Shown here one piece after another: positions 54,779 to 63,443 of a DNA stretch of 64,000 bases; position 1 is the first letter of the stretch, and every line of letters begins with the position of its first letter. The notes beneath the pieces were generated by a model. The model was given only the letters and a program-made list of their open reading frames with translations. It did no database searches and was not told the origin of the DNA. The DNA lies in contig CAIRLC010000019.1 in NCBI GenBank assembly GCA_903879335.1, forward strand, positions 186,001 to 250,000. The letters are read 5' to 3'. Source of the DNA: an uncultured Pseudomonadota bacterium (lineage in GTDB: Bacteria > Pseudomonadota > Gammaproteobacteria > Steroidobacterales > Steroidobacteraceae). A program made the position numbers and the translations under genes.

Positions 54779-56187
54779 ACAACGACCATCCGTCCTTATT
54801 ACCCGCCCAGCGGATTGATGCCAACGGCCAGGCCCACGTCGATCCGCGCGCCATCATCGCGCTCGCCGGGCCACTGATGATCAACAGCGCCATTCAAGCT
54901 GCCCTTAATCTTACGGACACGTGGTTCGTAGGACGTATTTCGACGACGGCTGTGGCAGCCATGGCTGCCATTTATTGGGTTGTTCTGTGCGCCATTCTGC
55001 TGCTGGGCGGTATCGGTATGGCAGTCCAGACTTTCGCGGCACAAGCCCATGGCGGTGGCCGTCGAGCCCGTGCGGCTCAGGCCGGATGGTCTGGACTTTA
55101 TGCAGGCGTGTTGAGCATTCCAGTATTCGTCGCGATTGGCTTTCTCGGCGGCCCGCTTTTGGATCTGCTGCACGTGGACACGGAGGTCCGTAGCCTTGCG
55201 CTCGCGTATTGGTGGCCCAGACTCGTTGTGGGTGGACCATTGGGATTGTTGGTGTGGGCCCTCACCGGCTTTTTCAACGGGATCAGCCGAACTCGGGTCA
55301 CCCTCGTGGTTACCGCCGCGATGGCGCTCGCAAACATTCCTTTCAACCAGTGGTTCATTTTTTCGCTGCACCTAGGCATCGCCGGTTCGGCATGGGGCAC
55401 GGTAGCGGCGGAAGTTGTCGGCCTTGGCTTTGCGCTGTCGTCATTCCTGTCAGAACCGATGCGCCGCGATTACCGCACCAGCCGCACCTGGCGCCGACCG
55501 ATGCTCCGCCGTCAGTTTGTTGAGGGACTCCCGATGGGCCTCAGCACGACCGCAGACCTCGTCGGTTTAGCGTTGTTCCAGTTAATGTTAGTGACGGCGA
55601 GCAGTATCGCCGGGGCGACCACGCAGATTGTGATGATGCTGACCTCGATCGCGTTCATGCCGGGCATCGGTATCGCACTGGCCGGGACAACCCTGGTCGG
55701 GCAATCGATTGGGATGGGCGAATTGGGCTGGGCACGACGGCTGGGGAATTGGATCATCATGGCCTGTGCCGTATTTATGGGCGGTATCGGTCTGGTGCTG
55801 GGGCTTATCGGGCCGTGGCTACTGCCGTGGTTCGTCAACGCCGACGATGCGTCAGCGGACGCGGTCGTGCGCTTAGGCATCCCCATCTTGTGGCTCGCTG
55901 CCGCCTATCAAACCTTCGACGGCATGAATATCGGTGCGAGTTTCTGTCTACGCGGCGCGTCGGATGCGCGAGTGCCGGCTTTGATCGTGGCCGGCCTCAG
56001 TTGGCTGTTTTTTGTACCAGCCGCCTATCTAACGGTTTTCGCGCCAGGCCAAGGATGGTTTGGGGGCCTGCCCGGCCTCGGGTACGGCGCAATCGGCGGC
56101 TGGATTGTCTCCGTGGCCTATGTGGTTCTGCTCGGCAGTAGCCTGACTTGGCGTTGGCGCTCCGAGGCCTGGCGCGCGCACCACTGA
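54775..56187 (+). CDS. MATE-family efflux transporter
   Basis: 470-residue cation-coupled exporter with about 12 helices. Family features include PLMINSAIQAALNLTDTWFVGR near the start, GGIGMAVQTFAAQAHGGG and the start of the second half GLSTTADLVGLALFQLML. The ATG at 54775 is coupled to the acetyltransferase gene; the track frame starts inside that gene. A perfect 10-bp hairpin follows. Confidence 0.92.
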   Translation: MNNDHPSLLPAQRIDANGQAHVDPRAIIALAGPLMINSAIQAALNLTDTWFVGRISTTAVAAMAAIYWVVLCAILLLGGIGMAVQTFAAQAHGGGRRARAAQAGWSGLYAGVLSIPVFVAIGFLGGPLLDLLHVDTEVRSLALAYWWPRLVVGGPLGLLVWALTGFFNGISRTRVTLVVTAAMALANIPFNQWFIFSLHLGIAGSAWGTVAAEVVGLGFALSSFLSEPMRRDYRTSRTWRRPMLRRQFVEGLPMGLSTTADLVGLALFQLMLVTASSIAGATTQIVMMLTSIAFMPGIGIALAGTTLVGQSIGMGELGWARRLGNWIIMACAVFMGGIGLVLGLIGPWLLPWFVNADDASADAVVRLGIPILWLAAAYQTFDGMNIGASFCLRGASDARVPALIVAGLSWLFFVPAAYLTVFAPGQGWFGGLPGLGYGAIGGWIVSVAYVVLLGSSLTWRWRSEAWRAHH

Positions 56188-56196
56188 GAGAGTGAC

Positions 56197-56220
56197 CGGT
56201 CGAGCGCGATCGCTCGACCG
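56197..56220. terminator. hairpin between MATE gene and convergent SUMF1-like gene
   Basis: CGGTCGAGCG-CGAT-CGCTCGACCG, a perfect 10-bp stem with a 4-base loop, lies nine bases after the MATE stop and eight before the convergent stop. No T-run on either side. Confidence 0.6.
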
Positions 56221-56228
56221 TAATGGAC

Positions 56229-57209
56229 TCAGTTCATCTCACGGACCAGCCGGAAGCCAAGATCAGCCTGACGCAAAGCCTCTGCCTCGGCCTCTCGCGC
56301 GGCCGCACGTGCATGCGAAGGCCGCGATGCAAACGAACCGCCACGGACCACCCTCAATTCGCACCCGCCGGCCCAAACCCACGGTCGTGCGTCATCGGGT
56401 CGCCCCGCATTACTGGCGGTATAGCAGTCCTCGGTCCATTCCCGGACGTTGCCAATCAAGTCATAAAGATCGAATGCATTAGGCCGATAACTGGCTACAG
56501 GAGCCGTATAGGTGCGCCCATCCACACAACGGGCGTACGGTCCGGCCAAGGCGAGATCATGGACTGCGCCGGCGTCGTAGACGTTCGCATAATCACAGGC
56601 CAACGACTGCAGGCTGGCTTCATCGGAATCTAATTCGCTGAAAAATCTCGCTGTCGAGGTCCCTCCTCGCGCCGCATATTCCCATTCAACTTCAGACGGG
56701 AGGCGGTAGGTGTGACCCACCTGTTTCGTGAGCCACGCGGCATAGGCTTTAGCGTCGGCGAAATTAACGCAGACGACCGGTTCATTCTCCGATTGCGCGT
56801 CACCAAAGCCCGGGTCTTGCCAAGAGCGCTCCGGGAAGCGTTGCCAGCCACCGTCGCTCGGAACCCGACAATCGCCAGCAATTTGATACTGAGTCGCCTC
56901 GATGAATGCACGAAATTGCGCCACCGTGATTTCAGTGCGCGTCATCGCAAAAGGATGCGCAATCGTCACCGAGAGCGCGGGGGTTTCGCCGGTTTGCGCG
57001 TTCGCCTCACGCTCGCCAACGGGGGAGCCGAAGTGAAAAGTGCCCGCCGGAACGACAACGATTTCCGGGCAGTCGACACACTCGCGCGCCGTTTGCGGGC
57101 CTGGCTGGGCAGCGACTTGTGGCGCTGCCGGCGGCGCCACTGGCGTCGCTGCATAGGCTGCAGTGACGCTCAACAACAGCACAAGGCTCAGTACGTTTTT
57201 CCATGCCAT
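56229..57209 (-). CDS. periplasmic SUMF1-fold protein lacking the formylglycine-enzyme cysteines (copy 2)
   Basis: 326 residues with a signal peptide (VLSLVLLLSVTAAYA) and a single FGE-sulfatase (SUMF1) domain: CPEIVVVPAGTFHFGS, MTRTEITVAQFRAFIEAT, YRLPSEVEWEYAARGG, DLIGNVREWTEDCY and VVRGGSFASR. The cysteine pair that true formylglycine-generating enzymes carry after RGGSF is missing (ASRPSHARA), so conversion of sulfatase cysteine is unlikely; a structural, binding or regulatory role is more plausible. No sulfatase is nearby. Second of two tandem paralogues following htrA. The start MAWKN at 57209 is preferred to the track start. Confidence 0.88.
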   Translation of the reverse strand: MAWKNVLSLVLLLSVTAAYAATPVAPPAAPQVAAQPGPQTARECVDCPEIVVVPAGTFHFGSPVGEREANAQTGETPALSVTIAHPFAMTRTEITVAQFRAFIEATQYQIAGDCRVPSDGGWQRFPERSWQDPGFGDAQSENEPVVCVNFADAKAYAAWLTKQVGHTYRLPSEVEWEYAARGGTSTARFFSELDSDEASLQSLACDYANVYDAGAVHDLALAGPYARCVDGRTYTAPVASYRPNAFDLYDLIGNVREWTEDCYTASNAGRPDDARPWVWAGGCELRVVRGGSFASRPSHARAAAREAEAEALRQADLGFRLVREMN

Positions 57210-57210
57210 A

Positions 57211-58158
57211 TCAGCGGCCCTCCCCACGACCATCTAAATCGAGAGCCACCCGCATGCCGATCGTCTGAGCACGAAATGCGCCGTCTGTCGCCGTGCGGTA
57301 GGCACTGCGGGTCTCCTGCGCCGATGAGGCCCAACTACCGCCGCGCACCACATGGCGGCGGCACCCGCCGTTCCAAAACCATGACCGACCATCTTTAGGC
57401 CGACCCACATAACTATCGGTAAAACAGTCATCAACCCACTCAGCGACATTACCGATGAGGTCATAGATGCCAAAGGCATTCGGACGCAGTGCGCCCACAG
57501 GCGCTATATCGGCATAGCCGTCACGGCAGCGGGTCGGCTCCCACCCCAACGCGTAATGTTCTCGCGCGCTTAAATCGTAAGTGTTGGCGAAATCACAGCC
57601 ATCCGACGGGACATCACCCCAAGGCCAGGGCGACACAGAACCCGCACGGGCCGAGTATTCCCACTCGGCCTCTGATGGAAGGCGGTACGGCTTACCCGTT
57701 TTTTTTGCGAGCCACTGCACGTAAGCGCGCGCGTCAAACCAACTCAGGCAAGACGCCGGGTGATCGTCCGCCGTCGTGTCCTCCCGCGAATCGTCCGCCA
57801 ACGGCGTATGTTCCGCAGAAAATCTCGACTGTTCCTCGTTCCAGACGACGCAATCACCTTTCTGCTCGTACCCGGTTTCGGCGATAAAGATTCGAAACTC
57901 ACGCCGCGTCACTTCAGTCCGGCCTAGCGCAAATGCTCGCGATATCCGCACGACCGTCGATTGCGACTCAGCGCGTGTATCCCCTTGGGCCGGTGCGCCT
58001 GGCGTGCCCATCACAAAGGTACCGGCGGGGACACGTTGCATCTCAGGGCAATCTGGACAATCCCGGAACGGAGCGTTGACGTCCGCCGCCATAGCCACAG
58101 GCGTCAATAACAACAAGAAAAGTGCAGCGAGCGCTGTGCGCAGTGAAGCGATAGTCAC
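57211..58158 (-). CDS. periplasmic SUMF1-fold protein lacking the formylglycine-enzyme cysteines (copy 1)
   Basis: 315 residues with signal peptide (TALAALFLLLLTPVAMAA) and one SUMF1 domain: CPDCPEMQRVPAGTFVMG, LGRTEVTRREFRIFIAET, YRLPSEAEWEYSARAG, DLIGNVAEWVDDCF and VVRGGSWASSAQ. Like its neighbour it lacks the catalytic cysteines. The GTG at 58158 has GAGG, overlapping the htrA stop, just upstream; the track start lies deep inside htrA. The order htrA - copy 1 - copy 2 with 1-8 base gaps indicates one operon. Confidence 0.88.
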   Translation of the reverse strand: MTIASLRTALAALFLLLLTPVAMAADVNAPFRDCPDCPEMQRVPAGTFVMGTPGAPAQGDTRAESQSTVVRISRAFALGRTEVTRREFRIFIAETGYEQKGDCVVWNEEQSRFSAEHTPLADDSREDTTADDHPASCLSWFDARAYVQWLAKKTGKPYRLPSEAEWEYSARAGSVSPWPWGDVPSDGCDFANTYDLSAREHYALGWEPTRCRDGYADIAPVGALRPNAFGIYDLIGNVAEWVDDCFTDSYVGRPKDGRSWFWNGGCRRHVVRGGSWASSAQETRSAYRTATDGAFRAQTIGMRVALDLDGRGEGR

Positions 58159-58165
58159 GGAAACC

Positions 58166-59623
58166 TCAATTACCGATACGGATCGGAATAAAGATGTTGG
58201 ATCCTTGTCGATTAACGAGCAAGGCGATCGATCGTTTGGAGCCGATAATTTGTGCTTCCAACTCAGCAATGCTGGCGATTTTCTTGCCGTTCGCACCGAT
58301 AATGATGTCGCCAACATGTACTTCGGCCTCACGGGCTGCACCGTCGACTTGCTCAACAAATAGTCCAGCATCTATCCCATTCCGCCGTTCGCTCGGCCTC
58401 AAGGGATGAACAGAAAGACCGAGTTTTGCACCGGCGCTTGCCTTAGGGGCTGAGTCGTCGACGCGTGCGATCTTGCCTTCCTTGAGTTCCGCAATCTCGC
58501 ACATCACGTGCACCACAGAGCGGTTACGCCAGACCTCAAGATCAGCACGGGAACCGGGCTTCAGTTGCGAGATCACCGACGACAATTGGCCGGACCGCTC
58601 AATGGCTTGGCCATTCACGGCGACGATGACGTCGCCGGCCGTGATACCGGCCCGTTTTGCCGGTCCATCGTTTTCCACCTGACTGATGAGCGCTCCGCGT
58701 GGACGATCCAAACCAAAGGAATCAGCCAGTTGCTGCCCCACATCTTGCACCAGCACGCCAACGCGACCGCGTTGTACGCGACCGGTCTTCACCAACTGAT
58801 CTTTCACCGCAATAGCAATATCAATCGGAATGGCAAAAGAAATGCCCATAAAGCCACCGGTGCGGCTGTAGATCTGCGAATTGATGCCAACCACTTCGCC
58901 GGCCATATTGAACAAAGGCCCGCCAGAGTTACCTGGATTCACGGCGGCATCCGTCTGGATAAACGGCGTGTACTGGCCATCGGGTAAAGACCGTGAGGTA
59001 GCACTGACAATCCCAGCGGTCACGCTGTTATCGAAACCAAACGGAGAACCAATCGCGACGACCCATTCACCGGGACGCAGTTTGGAGGGCTCACCGAATT
59101 TCACCGTGGGCAAATCACGACCATCGATCTTCAGCACTGCGATATCCGTGCGCGCATCAACGCCAATGACCTTTGCTTTGAACTCGCGCCGGTCCGTCAG
59201 GCGCACGGTCACGTCTGTGGCGTCAGCCACCACATGTGCATTGGTCAAAATTGCGCCGTCCGCGGAAACAATAAATCCGGATCCTTCACCGCGTGCCACG
59301 GGATTATCTTCGTGAGCTTGCCCCCCAAATTTTTTCAGAAAATCGTGCAATGGATCATTTGGGCCGGAATCCTCTGCACTGGTCTTTTCCACGGTTGTCA
59401 CGTTGACGACCGCCGGACCGTAGGCCGCCACCAGTTCCGTGAAATCAGGCAGCCCTTTCACGAGCACGGCGGCACTACCCGGACTCAAGCCCTGATTGGA
59501 ACTGGCGGGCGCGGTCGCGACGCGGGGTCCCTGACCGCCACACCCGCACAGGATCGCCAGCGCCACAGCCGTTGCAGCGTAATAACGTCGGGCTGGGATG
59601 GATCGTTCAAAAGGCACGTTCAT
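58166..59623 (-). CDS. DegP/HtrA-type periplasmic serine protease
   Basis: 485-residue protease/chaperone of the envelope. The catalytic triad is His130 (LTNAHVV), Asp160 (DARTDIAVLK) and Ser233 (NPGNSGGP). Two PDZ domains follow (about 290-370 and 400-480). The N-terminal segment AVALAILCGCGG contains an LCGC lipobox-like sequence, so it may be a lipoprotein rather than freely periplasmic. CGGAG lies very close to the ATG and would better suit the GTG two codons on. A sigmaE-like promoter is upstream. Two SUMF1-fold genes follow in the operon. Confidence 0.93.
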   Translation of the reverse strand: MNVPFERSIPARRYYAATAVALAILCGCGGQGPRVATAPASSNQGLSPGSAAVLVKGLPDFTELVAAYGPAVVNVTTVEKTSAEDSGPNDPLHDFLKKFGGQAHEDNPVARGEGSGFIVSADGAILTNAHVVADATDVTVRLTDRREFKAKVIGVDARTDIAVLKIDGRDLPTVKFGEPSKLRPGEWVVAIGSPFGFDNSVTAGIVSATSRSLPDGQYTPFIQTDAAVNPGNSGGPLFNMAGEVVGINSQIYSRTGGFMGISFAIPIDIAIAVKDQLVKTGRVQRGRVGVLVQDVGQQLADSFGLDRPRGALISQVENDGPAKRAGITAGDVIVAVNGQAIERSGQLSSVISQLKPGSRADLEVWRNRSVVHVMCEIAELKEGKIARVDDSAPKASAGAKLGLSVHPLRPSERRNGIDAGLFVEQVDGAAREAEVHVGDIIIGANGKKIASIAELEAQIIGSKRSIALLVNRQGSNIFIPIRIGN

Positions 59624-59654
59624 ACTCCGCTTTAGGTTGACCGGTGACCGCAGT

Positions 59655-59683
59655 TCCGACTCGTGGCTAAACCGGACAGTTCC
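59655..59683 (-). promoter_or_regulatory. predicted sigmaE (RpoE)-type promoter for htrA
   Basis: On the minus strand, GGAACTG (59683-59677), 16 bp, then GTCGGA (59660-59655). This fits the RpoE pattern GGAACTT-N15-17-gTCnnA with one mismatch in the -35. The -10 lies about 32 bases before the htrA ATG. htrA/degP is a classical envelope-stress target, which supports the call. Confidence 0.45.
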
Positions 59684-59736
59684 TCATTTCATCGCACGTA
59701 GCCGCACACTCCGCCGCACCGCTACACTCTGCCCCT

Positions 59737-61164
59737 ATGATAACCGCCATCGCGCCTCGACTCGCTGCCTTCCTGATCGCCACCTGCACCGGTAGCGCCG
59801 CCTTGGCCCTGACGAACACCCTGCCTCCCCGTCTGCTACAGGTCATGGCGACGGAGGGTGTCGCCGCTCAGCAAGTCAGTATCTTGGTCCGGGATGCCAA
59901 GAGCGGCGAAAGTGTTTTAGAGCTCAATCCGGCAACGCCGCGCAGTCCTGCGTCGACGATGAAGGTTCTGACGACTTGGTCGGCATTGGAAGCGCTTGGA
60001 CCGAACCATCATTGGCACACGCGCGCCTACGCCACAGGTCCGATTGTCAATGGTCGACTCACCGGCGATTTGGTGATCGTCGGCGGTGGCGACCCAGGTC
60101 TGACCGCCGAGCACTGGTGGCGGCTGGTGCGACAAATCCGCTCCACAGGACTGCGGCGCATCGACGGCGACCTGGTGCTCGACCGTTCGCTGTACAAGAC
60201 GCAGGCCGATGATCCTGACGAGTTTGACGGGAAGGGATACCGGACCTATAACGTTCTGCCGGACGCCCTGCTGGTCAATTTGCAGTCCGCAGAGTTTCAC
60301 GTACTTGCTGACGATGGCGATACGCAGGTCATGATTGACCCGGCGCCAGCAAACTTACGAATCGATAACCACGTCAAAGCGGTCTCCCAAGGGTGTCCAA
60401 ATGGCGGCAAGGTGCTTCGATTCACGACCATCGACGCCGACCCATTGCATGTCAGCCTCGATGGCAGTGTCGGCCCGACCTGCCCGGCGTACGCTCAACG
60501 CTCCATCATGACGGCGCCCGAATATGCCTTCGGTACGTTTGTTACGTTTTGGCGCTCCCTAGGTGGGCACTTTGAGGGGTCCCTACGACTCGCGACACGG
60601 CCTGACAAGGCGTCACTGCTCGCCGATTTGGAATCGGACAGTCTTGCCGAAGTGGTACGCAATACCAACAAGTGGAGCTCCAACGCGATGGCGCGGATGC
60701 TCCTCCTCAGTCTGGCTTCCGATCGATTTGGCAGTCCGATTGGTGCGAGCGATGGTGAGCGCGCATTGACCGACTTTTTGGCGTCGCGCGGCATGACCTT
60801 CCCTGAACTCGTTGTCGATAACGGATCAGGGTTGTCTCGACTCGCCCGCCTCTCGGCCGAATCCATGTCGACCGTGCTGGGCGCGGCCTATCACGGTCGC
60901 TACTTTCCGGAATTTGTGGGCTCACTACCCATCGGCGGCCAAGACGGGACATTGCGTAAACGGTTTGTCGATTTGGCGCCCGAAGCGCGTATCCGGATGA
61001 AGACGGGCCATTTAGCCGGCGTCGCCGCCATCGCCGGTTACGCCTCAACACGGTCTGGACGTGCACTCACCGTCGTCGTTATCGTGAATGCTGCCGGCGC
61101 TGAAGCCGGACGGGGTGACGCCATCATTGATACGGTCGTTCGTTGGGCCCTTGAGCGCACGTGA
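59737..61164 (+). CDS. dacB: D-alanyl-D-alanine carboxypeptidase/endopeptidase (PBP4 type)
   Basis: Periplasmic penicillin-binding protein, 475 residues, trimming peptidoglycan peptides. A signal peptide (LAAFLIATCTGSAALA) is followed by the SxxK motif STMK (Ser73, Lys76), SSNAMAR as the SxN box and KTGHLAGVAAI as the KTG box, with the large inserted domain of class C PBPs between the first two. No ribosome binding site is seen before the ATG; TACACT ends eight bases upstream, so the message might be leaderless. Divergent from htrA. Confidence 0.93.
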   Translation: MITAIAPRLAAFLIATCTGSAALALTNTLPPRLLQVMATEGVAAQQVSILVRDAKSGESVLELNPATPRSPASTMKVLTTWSALEALGPNHHWHTRAYATGPIVNGRLTGDLVIVGGGDPGLTAEHWWRLVRQIRSTGLRRIDGDLVLDRSLYKTQADDPDEFDGKGYRTYNVLPDALLVNLQSAEFHVLADDGDTQVMIDPAPANLRIDNHVKAVSQGCPNGGKVLRFTTIDADPLHVSLDGSVGPTCPAYAQRSIMTAPEYAFGTFVTFWRSLGGHFEGSLRLATRPDKASLLADLESDSLAEVVRNTNKWSSNAMARMLLLSLASDRFGSPIGASDGERALTDFLASRGMTFPELVVDNGSGLSRLARLSAESMSTVLGAAYHGRYFPEFVGSLPIGGQDGTLRKRFVDLAPEARIRMKTGHLAGVAAIAGYASTRSGRALTVVVIVNAAGAEAGRGDAIIDTVVRWALERT

Positions 61165-61191
61165 CGCGGCGACGAGAAAACCGTCGCCGCG
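61165..61191. terminator. hairpin at the convergent dacB/actP junction
   Basis: CGCGGCGACG-AGAAAAC-CGTCGCCGCG, a perfect 10-bp stem with a 7-base loop, starts directly after the dacB stop codon. No T-run on either side. Confidence 0.6.
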
Positions 61192-61207
61192 CCAAGTCAC
61201 CGGATAC

Positions 61208-63118
61208 TCAATGACGGGTTGGCCTCGAGACGCGGATGCCCGTGATCTGTCTTGCGTAAACCTCGTCCCACATCTGAGCGGCACGCTTATCTCGCGTGAA
61301 AAGCGAGAACAAGATTACCGCCAGGAAACCGAGCGGTATTGACACGACGCCTGGATTTTTCAGTTCAAACAGCGGCTTTTCAAGCCCGATAAACGAGGTC
61401 TCCTGACCCTCAACCTTCGCCATGTCGTCGGTCGCTTTCCTGACCGCTTTATCAAGAGCGGCACTTGCTTGTGTGGCTTTAGCGATAGCCGCCGCGTTGC
61501 CTGAGGCGATGGATGCGGCAATATCGGCACGTTTCTGCGATTCCGCATCCAAGATCTTATGGGCAGCAGCTCGCACTAATTTGGGGTAGGTCAGATTCGG
61601 GGATACCAGCGTTAACCCGACGGCAGTCACCGTACCCACGATCATGCCGGCGACTACACCTTGCGTATTGCAGCGTTTCCAGTAGAGCGTCAGCAAAACA
61701 CAGGGGAAATTGGCGCTGGCCGCTACGGCAAAGGCAAGCGCGACCAACGAAGCCACGTTCTGACCCTTGGCTGCAATACCAATCACAATTGCCGTCGTAC
61801 CCACCAATACCGTGGCGACACGTGCCGCATTGATCTGTTGCTGGGCGCTAACCTGTTCTCCGCTCCGCACAACGCCGACCCATAAGTCGTGGGCCATCGC
61901 CGATGCTGCTGCCAACACCAGCCCAGCCACCACCGCGACGATTGTCGCGAACGCAACGGCCGAGACAAAGGCCAGCATAAAGTTGCCCCACAGCGAGTCC
62001 GGGCCACCGCCAATGTATTGCGCTAGCAACGGCCCGGCCATGTTGCCGCCCGCATCGACGCTGGCGATCGTGGCGGGGCCCACCAAGTGAGCGGCACCAA
62101 ACCCCAAAAACAGGGTCAAGACATAAAATCCACCAATAATGGCCATCGCCCAAACCACCGATTTGCGCGCATCTTGCGCGGTCGGCACGGTGAAAAAGCG
62201 CATCAAAATATGTGGCATACCGGCAGTGCCGAAGACCAGCGCCAAGCTCAGCGAAATCTGGTCAATGGGGGCTTTGAGATAAAGGCCCGGCTCCAGGAAG
62301 CGCTGGCCGAGTTCGGCGGCTGACATCGCCTTCGCGGGATCTCCCAGCAATTTGGCAACTTGAGCCTGAACCCTCGCATCACCAACGATATCAGCGAGGA
62401 AGGCCGGCAACGAAAACCCGTAGGGGGTCCAGACCAGCATCACGATCGCCAAGGATGCAATGACCAATAAAATCGCTTTGACGATCTGCACCCAGGTCGT
62501 GGCTACCATGCCGCCAAATAAAACGTAGACCAGCATAAGGACGCCGACCGCGATGACCGAAACATCGTAGTCGATGCCGATCAAGGTCTTGACTAGCACT
62601 CCGCCGCCCACCATTTGCGCCGTCAGATAAAAAGTCGACACCGTGATAACGGACAAGGCGCCAACGACGCGCATTTTCTTTGGGTCGTTGCGATAGGCCA
62701 AGATATCGGCGAGCGTGTACTTACCGATGTTCCGGCAGGGCTCTGCGATCAATAGCAACACGGTGATGTAAGCCACAAGCCAACCGACGGAGTACATAAA
62801 TCCATCGTAGCCATATTGGGAAATTAGACCGGCAATGCCCAAGAACGACGCGGCCGACAGATAATCTCCAGCAATAGCCCAGCCATTCTGCAGTCCTGTA
62901 ATCCCACCACCTGCCGTATAGAAGTCGGAGGCGGAGTGCACTTTTCGCGCAGCCACCACCGTGATGTACATCGTGAGCAAGATGACTGTGGCGAACACAC
63001 CGAAGGTCAACCAGCGGTAATGGCCCGTTGCAGCATCGTCGGCATAAACGCTAACGGGGATCATCAAGGCAACGAACGCGGATACCAAGGCCGCGAATAG
63101 AGTTTTTTGATCTTTCAT
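61208..63118 (-). CDS. actP: cation/acetate symporter ActP
   Basis: Sodium:solute symporter family carrier for acetate, 636 residues against about 550 in E. coli. N-terminal signal-like helix, then SASDFYTAGGGITGLQNGWAIAGDYLSAASFLGI, typical of ActP. An extra stretch of about 85 residues (roughly 506-590), rich in Ala and Lys and predicted helical, lies between the last helices. The start MKDQKT at 63118 follows the yjcH stop by four bases. With acs divergently placed, it forms an acetate uptake and activation locus. Confidence 0.93.
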   Translation of the reverse strand: MKDQKTLFAALVSAFVALMIPVSVYADDAATGHYRWLTFGVFATVILLTMYITVVAARKVHSASDFYTAGGGITGLQNGWAIAGDYLSAASFLGIAGLISQYGYDGFMYSVGWLVAYITVLLLIAEPCRNIGKYTLADILAYRNDPKKMRVVGALSVITVSTFYLTAQMVGGGVLVKTLIGIDYDVSVIAVGVLMLVYVLFGGMVATTWVQIVKAILLVIASLAIVMLVWTPYGFSLPAFLADIVGDARVQAQVAKLLGDPAKAMSAAELGQRFLEPGLYLKAPIDQISLSLALVFGTAGMPHILMRFFTVPTAQDARKSVVWAMAIIGGFYVLTLFLGFGAAHLVGPATIASVDAGGNMAGPLLAQYIGGGPDSLWGNFMLAFVSAVAFATIVAVVAGLVLAAASAMAHDLWVGVVRSGEQVSAQQQINAARVATVLVGTTAIVIGIAAKGQNVASLVALAFAVAASANFPCVLLTLYWKRCNTQGVVAGMIVGTVTAVGLTLVSPNLTYPKLVRAAAHKILDAESQKRADIAASIASGNAAAIAKATQASAALDKAVRKATDDMAKVEGQETSFIGLEKPLFELKNPGVVSIPLGFLAVILFSLFTRDKRAAQMWDEVYARQITGIRVSRPTRH

Positions 63119-63122
63119 CGGC

Positions 63123-63443
63123 TTAGGCCTCTGTCTGCGTGGATACATCAGCCACGATTTCTGCGGCTAAGCGATCGAAATCTCGATTAGCAATTCGGGA
63201 GTAGTAGAACGCCACCACCCATGCGATCACGAATTCGCTGAGCGCGAAGAGTAGCCCGACGTTCACGACACCCCAGACCCGGACGCGGAAGATTTCTTGG
63301 AAATACGCCGCGCCGATCGGCAATGCGAAGTAATAGGCCACAGAGAACGCCATCAGCCCCCACAGAAAACGGGTCTTGCGGCGCGCTAAGACCTGGAACC
63401 GCGGATCAGCGATCACGATCGCCCAATCGATAGAATTAGACAT
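63123..63443 (-). CDS. yjcH: DUF485 membrane protein YjcH
   Basis: 106-residue protein with two helices (FLWGLMAFSVAYYFALPIGAAYF and VNVGLLFALSEFVIAWVVAFYYS), the standard companion of ActP. G-rich sequence (GAGGGGGGG) precedes the ATG and provides the ribosome binding site. First gene of the yjcH-actP operon. Probably modulates or stabilises the symporter; its mechanism is not known to me. Confidence 0.92.
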   Translation of the reverse strand: MSNSIDWAIVIADPRFQVLARRKTRFLWGLMAFSVAYYFALPIGAAYFQEIFRVRVWGVVNVGLLFALSEFVIAWVVAFYYSRIANRDFDRLAAEIVADVSTQTEA

